64,000 nucleotides of DNA. Origin: Rotaria macrura. Its lineage: Eukaryota > Rotifera > Eurotatoria > Philodinida > Philodinidae. Location of the stretch: the NCBI GenBank assembly GCA_900239685.1, contig OENT01000690.1, forward strand, positions 21,384-85,383, given 5' to 3'. Numbering within the stretch: position 1 is the stretch's first letter; the number at the start of each line of letters is the position of its first letter. Under the pieces are notes generated by a model. That model saw nothing but the letters and a program-made list of their open reading frames with translations, had not been told where the DNA came from and ran no database searches. The position numbers and the translations under genes are program-made. Below, one piece after another: positions 12,901-24,400 of the stretch.

Positions 12901-15900
12901 AACCCATTGTTTTAAAAATGAGTTCAATTAATATTTCGATTTTTGTTCTGAGTAACCGTAACTTTTCATGAAATAGAATGCTGGTTCGCGTACTATCTTT
13001 GAGAGTCAAAGATAGACCTCACATGTACGAGGACAAACTAATAGATCGTCATTGTTATTCACTAGAATTGCATCCTACTGTATGCACTTGGAAGTTGCTT
13101 CCAATAGTATTCGATGGTAACAGACTAATCAATATTGATGCCCATCAGAATTTGGTTGCGTAAGCTCGTGTAGCTCATCCTTTCATCTATTCTACCAATC
13201 ACATCGATCCACTACATTTTGGCAATACTAAGCACATATCCAGATAGAAGAACGTATCTGAAACAAGGAGAAGTATTTTCTTAGCAGTATAATAATTCTT
13301 ACCACTTTTCCATAAAGTTTGAATAGCGTATTTGATTGAGCCAAACCCTTTTGAAAGATTTTTTTCAGAAATCATCAATTTAATTGAAAATGATTTTCAG
13401 TCGAGACAAACAGATTTTTCTAAGACGGAAGTGCTAAGGGTTTGTTTTCAATATTTATCATGACTTTTTCTGATTGGTCTGAATGGCAAAATAAGATTAG
13501 ATGACCTTTACAGGTACGTTGTTTTTATCGAATTCGCGAAGATATAATTCATATTGATATGTTATGCTGATAGTCTGTCTAGCCTATCGTATTCGTTTAG
13601 AAAACTATCGTGTATTCATACGAAAGTGCAATTTATTCAATCATAATCCGATCCATGAAAAATGGATGATTTACCAAGAGTATACCATCGTCGTATACTT
13701 GAATTCAGGTAGACTATGAACACGAGTAGCTTCGGATGAAAAGAACGTAGACACACTCTACATAACTCATTGAAAAGTTAACTTCTTCGAATGTTACGTG
13801 ACCTCAATGTTGACTGAGTCATATTTCTGATGTTCCATTGTCTATGCATGTATACCTTAATCGGTAGTAAGATTTTCATGTTTTGATACTTAATTTAAGA
13901 AAACAAGATTTAAGTTACTTTTCAATCAAAAAAAAAATATTTTCTTCATTTTACTCGCAACTTGATACTGATACTGAATGTATCGCATCCCTACATTACA
14001 ATCTTTTGTATGCAACAGCGACTTAAGAAACAAATGTCTGCTGCATCGTTTTCAATGATGATTTGATTTCACATTTATCGAATGTACTTTATTAAAAGTA
14101 TACGGTATTAAATAGTTTACTTTTTAAAACTTATCTGTTGAAAGTATTGTCACAGAGTTTTAGAAGAAAAGCAATACTAATGCTGACGTTTCGTTGTTTC
14201 AAAATCAAGTTTTTTAGACGAATATTTACATAAAGTGTAGTTTCCAGAAAAGGCTTTTAACACATTTAAGACATTAAGAACTACCATAAATCTACATTTT
14301 GTTTTTTTTCCCATAACATTTTTAATTGTAATGTGGGGCAAAATGATTCATATCCGTATTAGTGTTGAGATTTTTACAAAAAAAAGAAAAGCAGATTGCC
14401 AATATCGCTGAACTTGTCAAATGTGCAAATAAAAGAACCTATAAACGTTGCATTTTAAACATAATTTTGTCTAACAACGTTGTTTTTCAAACAACAAAAC
14501 GTTGCTTGCGGATTATTTTTTTCTCTATATTAATGAAAATCCTTTAACGAGTTAGCTTCCATAAGGAAGCAGATGGATATTGTCGATTAATTCATGAACT
14601 TTCCGAACCGTAGAATTATGCCTCAAAATGTTTAGTAGTTATGGTTTATTCATTCCTACCACGTTTCAACAAAAGCTACTGCCACCCCATGCTACCTGTT
14701 TGCGCCATATTTTGTTGTCACAGATATAGCATTATTTAAATCATAAATTAATTTAGGATCACAACCGGGCATGGATGAAAAATCTTGAATTCGATCATCT
14801 TTTCTAGGTCTCTTCTTTCGTTGCGAGTTTTTAAAATACTCAATTGAGAATATGAAACTTGGCAAGCTCGAATAAGACATTCATCTGAAAACGATAGAAT
14901 TAGTAAATGTCTTTTTCATTGTTTTCAAAACGTATGATCTAGTTATGTTGAGAGCCCATTTGCGGTTGATTGCATGCAAAAACAAAACATATCATTTAAT
15001 CAAGAATAATTGTAAAAAGAACTTTGATGTTGGTGAATGGCTGAACATACACATGATTGCATTTCAAAATACTATTAAACGATTCTCTGGAAATTTCAAT
15101 TTTCTCAAATCGTTCCTATTTCTTCCGTGTTTCCGATCTCCAGATTGGTAGAGAAATTCCCAAATCAGATGCTCGGAATGAGAGAGGCATGAAAAAATTC
15201 CGAGTCAAAACATTCACGCAAGATTTGATCTGACATGCAAACAAGTTGATTACTTTTCAAGGCTACAGACAAATTCTAGAAGAAAAAGTGTTTGCATCTA
15301 CGGATTGGTTTTTAATATGCCTGATACAACATTCTTATGCGTCAGTTATCAGACGATATGTATGGTCATTTATTAATAAAGGTCTATGTAAGTTACAAAA
15401 CTGAGTATCGATAGAGGAGGGAACAATTCGATTTAAACATAATAAAACATATTTTTATATATTTGCATTTTTTTCACGAAATTCAGTAAACCATGAGGAT
15501 GTTATTATATTTAGAGATGCTAAATTTTAGATTTGAAACATATAGAAATAATCATAAAGGAGCAAAATTCATTGACGAGTTAACTATACTTTGAATCATA
15601 ATATGATTCTGATAGTTGTTTTATTGATCGACCTACTATCTGCATATATTTTCACATACTTTTCTAATTGAAAAAGCATTTGAATACAGATGATTTAGGA
15701 CAATTCATCACTTTCAATAGGTGACAAACAAGAACCTATTGTTTTTCTAGATATTTGAACTTCATGATTGTTTAGCAAGATTCTTGCCTGACAAAAACAG
15801 ATTTTAAGTTTCTCACAAGATCCAAGTAGATCAACTATTTATTTGATTGGACAATAAGTATGCCAGCAGCCGCTTTCCTTTTTCTTTTTGTTCCTAATTT

Positions 15901-16735
15901 CTTATGGATTAGTTTGCAAGAAAAAAAAACAATTGCACAGTTACAATTACAAAAAAGGTCTCTCATACGGATAAATCAGATATGCTTAGCAAGAGGACAG
16001 AAATAAGGCACAAACAATAAAACTGTATGATTTATGTTTTGCCTCTCCATCATTTTGAATCTCTAATTTGCACCTAACTCATGAGTAAATAAAAGCAGCG
16101 ATTGTATGATCTAACCGTGTAATGCATAGATCATTACAACAGGATATCTTTTGCTCATGCAATACAACCAAACAAATATGAAATTTTAATGGTTTCACGA
16201 ACGATCGTATATCGTACATGCATTTCCACACTATGCAGTTGTACTTATTGGGTTAATTTCATCCAAAACTAAATTTTGATTAAATGATCCCATTTGTAGT
16301 GAAAATAATAGATGTAGAGGTAAACCTAGCTCAGAGCTAAAAAAATCTTGTTAGCGACATACAGGAGAAGAAAAAAGATTAACCTACATTCCCCTAGTAA
16401 AAATCTGTAATTCTCTTATTTAAAAATTGAAGAAAATGAAAACACTGAAAGCTAATAAGTATATTCGTCTATTCTCAACAGATTTGTCTTTTATTCGTTG
16501 TTAGTTAATCAGTGAGTTTTTATTTTTCTGTTAAAATTAAAAATTATTTCGAATCCGAAAAACAATCTGTATGACTTGTTCATTCTGATATCTCAGACAG
16601 ATGAAAAAACACTGCTCGGTCGTTAAAAAAGTGTTGTATTGAGCAAGGTACCCGTTAATGACAAAAACGGTTTCTAAGCGTTTCATAAAACATGTTTTTA
16701 TCGTCTAAACGCTTAGTTATAACTACCTAAACAGG
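9902..16735. other. long gene-free stretch
   Basis: No gene I can support. A possible exon-like minus-strand frame lies at 14692-14880 (see findings): it ends in a GTAGCA donor-like site, has a basic stretch KKRPRKDDR and coding-like AT-ending codons, but no partner exon was found. A TA microsatellite lies at about 10372-10382. Small hairpins, for example around 13678-13698, are too short to classify. Confidence 0.5.
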
Positions 16736-16992
16736 GGAGGAAATGATAAAATGATATTAAAATCCCTACAAATATACACTCGTGGTTATATTGATGTAAA
16801 ACTGTCACAAAATATGCCTCAAACTACTTTTCGTAGCACATGAAAATGATGTTGTTGACTAAGTGAAGATCGTATATGTAACAACGAAATAATTTTCATG
16901 ACATCAACCATTTCGAGGCCTTTTTTGTTAGTTTTACATAATTAAAATGATGCATATTTGGAGGATTTTAATACGTTTTTATCATTTCCTTC
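16736..16992. mobile_element. foldback element, about 257 bp
   Basis: The two ends are imperfect inverted repeats. The left arm reads GGAAATGATAAAATGATATT and onwards through AAAATCC, CAAATAT and GATGTAAAACT. The reverse complement of the right arm reads GGAAATGATAAAAACGTATT, AAAATCC, CAAATAT and TATGTAAAACT. The arms cover about 80 bp each. There is no coding capacity, so this is probably a miniature inverted-repeat element. A target duplication was not recognised. Confidence 0.6.
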
Positions 16993-18424
16993 GCAAGGAA
17001 TCATTGAAAGCATTTTAACTCGTTTTTAAATTATTTATAATGCATAATTTTAATAAATTTTACTCAAAATAGTTATATTTTTGAAATGTATGCAAGGTCT
17101 AGTCTAGATCTCTATTTTTCTTTTCTCCTCACACTTTGTCTTTTATACGCAACATGATTGAAAATCATTAATGAATGATCGCTTGCGAGTGCATGATGTT
17201 GATTGATTGATTGATATACGAGCCCTTATTTGATAAAAGAAAAAAATATTATTTTACACAAATGCAAACACAACTAGTTGCTTTTTACAAAATAAATTAT
17301 CAAATAATAGAGAGAAACAAAAGCCGTATGTGATTGAATTTTCTTTCATTTGTGGTCTTAAGTGATGAAAACTTGCCTTCATGAGATACAAACAACGAAG
17401 ACAATAGTAGTTCTCGGGTCAGAAAATAATATACTACTTTGGGTGTCCAGTATTTTTTTCCTGAAGATCACAGTTTTAGATATTTATCATGATTCTTCAC
17501 ACAGTAGATACCGATTTATAAAAACGTCCAAACGATCATTCACCATGATAAATGCTTTGGGCACGCGAGTGAAGCGTTAGAACGGTGACGATCACCATTC
17601 TAACCGTTTCGCACCGTTTTTTAACGAAAAATGTCAATACGACCGTTTACACGACATATCAAGCATTTCTCTTTGGTCTGTATTATTCACATGAATTTTT
17701 TTTTACGATCCATATTCTATACGTTATAGAGTAATTCTTTATTCTTTTACCAGCCATAGTATAGAAAAAAATCTCTGGCGATCGAATAGTGTTATATAAT
17801 CCGGTGTCATATTTAGACTAAGATTACAAATTGTCATGAATGTGTTTTCGTATGAAAGAAAATTAAAATTATTTGTTCTATCGATTCTCTGTTGTTTTTT
17901 CTTCCTTTCCAAGGTTCCCACCTGAACAGAAATCATGAAAATACGTCCAAGTTTTTTCTTGTTTCTAGACGGACAAAAAAAAGAAAATGTACCATGTCAG
18001 TCAAGTTATGAAAGAGAACACATAAACACTTGGAATTGAGACGTGACAAAAGTGACACCTGAAACCCTTAGAAAGGAGCACAGCGTTCTTGGTTGCAAGT
18101 TGACGATCGAATGTTTGTTTTTCTCGATGACTATGAATTTTCATTTCACTAAAACATTCATGCAAAGTAAACCATCTCTAATGTAAGCACTATTGGAACT
18201 GAATAAAACGGTTCATTTGACGGAAATGTTCATTATTGGAAAAATTTTAGACGTTTACACTTTGAAATAATAAATATTCAGTAAAAATCGCTTTCAATAA
18301 CATAGCATGACATGTTTCTTCTTTTCAAACGTTTAAGGATTAAAATGATCATTTGATATGTTTTCAGGATCATCACGTCTACTTTTTTCTACTTCATTGG
18401 ATTCAATTGGTATATATATATATA
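16993..18424. other. gene-free stretch
   Basis: No gene or long repeat recognised. A short run of AACGG/CCGTT words lies at about 17580-17655. It ends in a TA microsatellite (about 18410-18424) that borders the element starting at 18425. Confidence 0.5.
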
Positions 18425-19066
18425 TCAGCTTCAAATCTCAGATTCAGACCAATCTAGGATCCGACATAGAACGTACATTATTTCAGGCCATTCTCGGATA
18501 GATCAGTTACAATACGTCCAATCTGAGATCCACCTGAAAATTTTAGGCGAATCTCGGATTCTTTTAGACCAATATCCGATGAGATACTAAGTGTTATATT
18601 TTATGAGAAGGTCTTTTTTTTGTCTATAAAATGTATCCAATAAAAACAGGAGTGGGTAGAAATGTAAATAAAATTGAATCATTGTTTATGTTAAAGCAAA
18701 GTTCGAAAAAAGAAAAAAAAAGTTTATTTTTGTCATCATGATGAATTGTAATTTGTTAACATCGGAAGTGTCTGACACATCTATGGATACTAATCTATTA
18801 ACATATATAGTTGCCAAAATAAATCATGCCAATATGAGCAAAGTGGTTTATGTTTGCTTCAGCGTAACATATTAGTCGATCAGAGATTGGTCTAAATGAA
18901 TCAGAGATTGGCCTAGGCAGATCCGAAATTGGCCATGCTAACTTTTCAATCTGACATTGGCCTAGGCCAATATGAGATTCGCCTGAAATTTTAAGGTGGA
19001 TCTCAGATTAGACGTATTGTAACTGATCTATCCGAGAATGGCCTGAATCCGAGATTTGACGCTGAC
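18425..19066. mobile_element. inverted-repeat element, about 640 bp, with GGCC/CTCGGATT subrepeats
   Basis: The ends are inverted repeats of about 130 bp. Left: TCAGCTTCAAATCTCAGATT, later GGCCATTCTCGGATAGATCA and GTTACAATACGTC. Right, reverse complemented: GTCAGCGTCAAATCTCGGAT with the same GGCCATTCTCGGATAGATCA and GTTACAATACGTC blocks. Inside, words such as AGATTGGCCTAGG are repeated in both orientations. The element is flanked on both sides by TATATATA runs, which fits insertion into a TA-rich target. No transposase is encoded, so it is a non-autonomous DNA element of unknown superfamily. Confidence 0.75.
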
Positions 19067-19505
19067 ATATATATAAATATATATATGTAATCTCCAAAAT
19101 ATTACATTGAACACTTGTTGATATTTTATATTGGACTAATGTATTTCATCGTGATAGAGAACGTTCAATATTTTTTTTTGATATATCTTCTTTATTTGAA
19201 CTCTAAGTTAAATCAATATATGCTAGCATGTTTTGATTTAACTAATTGGGTATATCTTCCCGTTTCATCGACACTTTATTCAGCAGTGATTTCAGAACTG
19301 CACTGAATAAATGTTGCTGAAGTCAATGAAATAAGCAAAACAATGATAACACCCAGTCATGCTTACATGAACTAATTGTATAATGCACAGAAATGCTAAT
19401 AAAATACGTTGGATTAGTGGATTCGACTATTCTTTCTACATAAGATTACTCATAAGGACAACAGCAGAGACATGTAATGCTTATTTCTAGGTGCATTTAT
19501 ATATA
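19067..19505. other. gene-free stretch between two elements
   Basis: Short AT-rich spacer between two inverted-repeat elements, both next to TA-rich sequence. No gene recognised. Confidence 0.5.
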
Positions 19506-20309
19506 TGTCGTGCCGAAGTTAGACCTGTTGCCGAAGTTTAACTTTGACACAGATGGATTGTCGAAGCTGTTTAAAGAAATAGACCGAAAACACGTGCAAA
19601 AAGAACTAATTTCTTCCTTGAAGATGCTGAATGAATACAGCGAGAGTTGCATAACCCCTTTAATGGTTTGAATTTACATCGATTGTTCTTACAACCCTCT
19701 TTACAATCGCATTTCAGCATTCCTTGACAACCAGTAACATTGAAGGTACGCAATGTCTCGCGAGGACTTTAGTCTATCGTTTGGAATGTCTTGAGCCAAC
19801 AATGTTGGTAAACCTGATGCTGTAGATATTTGAGTAAAAGATTAGTGTCCGAGTTGAACACCATTGACTGCCTAATTGGTACTGGACATATCGCACTTCT
19901 AATATGACGGCTAACATGTTGCGTGTGTCAGTGGGGCCACGACCAACATCATCCAGAACGGAGGCCAACTAAACGAATGATTCTCAATATTTCCATAACT
20001 TCTGGAGTAACGTCGAAGAACTTACTACATTATCTCCAACATTCAAATCGGCCAACTGTTGCTTTTTTGAGCTTGTTGTAAAAATGAATCAGCTTGTCGT
20101 TTCTGCCCTTCGAAAGCATCTTTACGAATTTTATTTAATCGATGCACTTGGGCACTTTGGGAAGTATTTTCTCTGTGATGAGTAGCTACAGCTTGGTCAG
20201 CTTGCTTATACTGTCTGCAATATTTCGGTCTATTTTTCTTTAAAGTAACTTCGACAATTCATCTTTGTCGAAGTTTAACTTCGGCAACAGGTTTAACTTT
20301 GGTACGACA
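19506..20309 (-). mobile_element. Ginger-like DNA transposon remnant, 804 bp
   Basis: Terminal inverted repeats of about 85 bp start TGTCGTGCCGAAGTTAGACC on the left and TGTCGTACCAAAGTTAAACC on the right (reverse complement). The TGTNR start suits Ginger/GIN elements. Flanks are TATATA on both sides. Inside, on the minus strand, are fragments of a transposase C-terminus: a region from about 20219 down reading QYKQADQAVATHHREN, a frame change near 20065, then LADLNVGDNVV, then DDVGRGPTDTRNMLAVI (19968-19774), and a cysteine cluster KCDCKEGCKNNRC (19753-19571). This matches the C-terminal layout I know from GIN-type integrase transposases (KRBA2/SCAND3 relatives). The catalytic DDE core is absent, so this is a dead internally deleted copy. 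Confidence 0.8.
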
Positions 20310-21418
20310 TATATATGCATTTGTAGCTTGTAGACCTAAACATATTCCATGAAAATATTTTCGATCATTGAAACTATCAAAGGAAAACGATGTTTATTAT
20401 ATAATAAATGTCACTGTGTGATTGTATCCGCTATACAACAACGTATTGGTGATGCAATTATTTTCTTATGCTTATCTTGTCTTTTCTAATCTATTTTTCG
20501 TCTCAATTATTCTCGACTAAAGTATCGAGGAAACGGGACCAAACCAACTAATGGTTATTACGTAGTTATGAAAGTTTTCATCCATGACGATTGCAATTGT
20601 CTAAGAAAGTTTGTTTTTCACTTTACAAGTTAATCAATGTCGATCAAATGTAATTTATTCCTTGGTTATCTACTGGAAATGTATGCGTATGATATTAGTT
20701 GATCTCGATATCCTCATGAGTGATAAAACACATGTCATATAATTGAGATTTTTGTTACTCAATAGCCTGGATAAAATACTCATCGTTTAGAATAATGAGT
20801 CTCTCATGATCTAGATGTGCTCATAAATAGAAGTTTTGATGTACTGTATGCGACTTTTTTCATTTTCATATTGTACAGAAAATATATTGGTGACCCGACA
20901 ACTGAGTTTTCACTGGTTAATTAAGTGAGAAAAATATCAATGTCAACATGGACGATGTTCTCGGCTATGTGAAATCTTTCAGAAGCAAGGATCAGCTTCT
21001 ACTGTGTAGGTGTTATTGTCGGTGTACTAATAAATCTCAATCGATTTCATATTGTTACAAAAATAATTGTGCTGGATCTGTGCACGGGTGAATGAATGTG
21101 AACAGAATACACCCTCACCCTTCCTCCTCCTCGTAGGTTTCGTAAAGACGACTAACTTAGGTATGAAGAAATACAATTGAGTCATTAATCTCACAGAAAG
21201 ACGTTTGCATGTTTCTATCTACGAATTTTGAGTTGAATAAAAGTGATCATGAATTGATTACTCTTCTTCCGCATTTCATCAATGAAGGCACTTCTGTCGT
21301 TATTCCAAAAATGTTGCTACTCTAATCCTATGTTTTTATTTTTTAGAATATAGTATATGAAACCATTGACTTTTTATCTATTTTTAGTTATAATACAAGT
21401 GAAAATTAGTAAATAAAA
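20310..21418. other. gap upstream of the ABCA gene
   Basis: No supported gene. Near 20890 the sequence TGGTGACCCGACAAC resembles a retroelement primer-binding site. It is followed at 20948 by an ATG opening a short frame (MDDVLGYVKSFRSKDQLLLC). This could be a worn trace of an LTR element or a noncoding leader of the downstream gene; neither is established. Confidence 0.4.
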
Positions 21419-24400
21419 ATGACTATATGCAGACAAATTCGTTTAGTATTATGGAAAAACTTTACTATTCGACGAAGACGATGGGTTTGTTTTGTATAGT
21501 TAAGATTGAAAAGAAAGTTTACTAACATATTTTTAACTTAGCCTCGTTTAATCTTCGAATTGATATGGCCACTATGTTTATTTCTCTTTCTTATGTGGAT
21601 ACGATCACAAAACTTGGTAGTTTACAATGATGCTTGTAAAACATCTTTATTGCAGAAAAAGAAAATTTGGAATAATCTGTTTTTCAGGTTATAACGACGC
21701 AAAGTATCTTGGTTCGGCTGGCTTTCTACCAGCAATTCAAACGTATATTTGTCGATGGAACAATACATGTTATAATTATACCAATCCAGATGATCGATTT
21801 AATGCGTCCAAAAATTACATACCGTTCGTATTTTTCATAAATTTTCCTATTTTTTTGTAAAACATGATCGAAACGAGTGTTAAAGTATATGAGGTAGAAA
21901 TTTGGGCCCCTCCACTCTCTCGTCCTATAGACCGTGACGGACGTTATTGATATACGATCCACAACCGTGGGTCAATCAGATACGATTATAGTAGATGAAA
22001 ACTGCTTCTTTATTGTAGTTCTAGAAGATTAGGTAAATGGGGTTGTGAGCTATTGTGCCCCAAGATGAAGCAAAGGAAACAGCTATCGAGGATTCAGCAA
22101 CAGCAATTACATCGTGTTTCACACATGAATTCCACAACGACTGCATTAATCATTTCTTCTTTTTTCTTCTTTACAGCTTATTTAATCAATTTTCAATTAT
22201 ACTCGATGATCTACAAATTTTATTCAAAGATGCTCAAATATTGGCAAATTTAAATCAAGTTCAATCTCAAATACAAAATATAATTAATTTTAACAATATT
22301 TGGAATGGTCCGTGGTCAATATAAAAAAATAAAAATTGTTCATAATATTAACTTTATGCTTTTTTTTCTCAAGGAACTGTCGTCGCAAGTAGAACACCCA
22401 GTGATTTTAGTCAACCAATACCAATAGAAATAACGAATATACTTTTTTCTAATCCTGTTAATTTGTCTAATTTACATCAACCATGGTTTATGAATAGAAC
22501 GAATTCATTGTCAAATGTCAATGTTGCTGGTGAAATTATTTTTGCATCTGTACAAATCAATTATATTTATGTAATTAGATATTGTTCTTTTAATTTGGAT
22601 TTAATTCTTTGTTAAATGAATTCATGATTTTTTCAGCCTTATCAATCAGATAAAAATATAAAACAATCATTTTGTATCGATGGACAATTCAATCAAACAT
22701 TTCTAATTAATCAAATGCAATCTATTGATGCAAACGAGTTTTTGTGTAATAATTTATCAACAGTAGATTTAAAAAGCTTTTTAATTAGTGTTCAACAGCA
22801 ATTCGATAAATTATTTCTTGTAAAAATAGTTGAATAAAATTTTTCCTTTGAATTCTATGGTTTTCCGTATTTAGGCTGATGTCGGATCGTATCTACAGAG
22901 TACTGCTGGGAATGTTTTAGAGGTAAGAATTTAAATTGATTCAATTTTTTTCAACATGTCGATTTGTTAAGGTTATAAGAATCATTGGAAATATCAGTTC
23001 TCAAGTAGGATCTCTCAACAATGGTTTTTCATTTCAAGGAATTGACACTAATAGTATGAGGTAAGATTTCATTCCAATCGACCGTAGCGAGATAACTACA
23101 TGGTTGTTGGAAAGTGATAACAGCAGAGACTTACATCAAGAAGTTCTCAATAGTTTTTCTAATAGCAACTGCATCTAAAGCCACCGGTAAAGTGTACAAA
23201 GAGGAACTTATGCTTTGAATATACACCGAAGAGAAAAAGCCGTCCCCATTGATTTTGACTACTTGAATAGAGATGATAAGTGAACGTTATGTTATCAAGC
23301 AACTAATGAGTGATTGAGTCCTGAGTTCGGTTCGTTTCGTCACGAGATAGCTATTGTCGAATAATCATCAAATATATCTTGTGAAGTTGAACTGAATGTT
23401 TTTGAGACTGACAAATGGGAATTTGTGATCAATTTCTCAAAAATATTTTTAGCGACTTAGAAAGTTAGATCTCAAATGTCCTTTTACTGAACTTCTAGAT
23501 GTAGATAACATTGGATGTGAGCAGCTTTCTTCTGATAGATCATTCGAAACTAAATGATATTCCTTTCTTAGTTGCCAGTTGACTACTGAAATATTTTCGC
23601 TACGTTAAAAAGTTCCATCCATAAAAATATTCCTACTAATTATTTTGATGCGTCTATATAAAGAAACGGTCTAGCTACCCAAACGCAACCACGAAGAGAT
23701 TCGTCACGGCCTATTTCAAATGAGAGACTCGCCGAGTTTTACCGTCTCATCTCGTGACAAGGTGAGGCAGTATTCTTCGAACAGAACGGAGTACGAGTTG
23801 ATTATGTGACTTGCTTACTGACCATGTAATGTTTGATGAATAAATAATATCGTTCTAACGATGCTTATTGATTTTGTGGTAGATTTTTTCAAGTGTTTTT
23901 AATATTGAACTTTAACTAACGGTAGCAATAAATGCGAGTATATATATATAAGTATATAATGCATTGACATGTACTGATCTATTTGATCTATCTGACAACT
24001 TTTAGTTCATGCCAATCCAATGTGAATTTAACAGTGCACCGTTGATTATAGTATATGATTCTTCAATAATTTAAAACAGAAATTCATGATCGTAGATATC
24101 AATATGTGCTGGACAAACTCTTGTTCTTTTCTCAGGAATATGATCGATGTTTCGCATGATATTGATTGATATTCTCTCATGTGTGGTCCTCTTCCATCTA
24201 ATATTTTTTCAAATATTCTGTTAAAAGATATATAATTTGCTGGCCTCGAGAGATAAACTTCTAACACCAATCCAAAATACCAAGAAGAGTATTATGAGAG
24301 GCTGGAACATTGATCTCAATGAGTTGAAAGTGTTCCGATAATTAGTTTCAACAACTACAACTCTTTTCCGGAAATCGTTTGTACTTACTTAGCAGTATCT

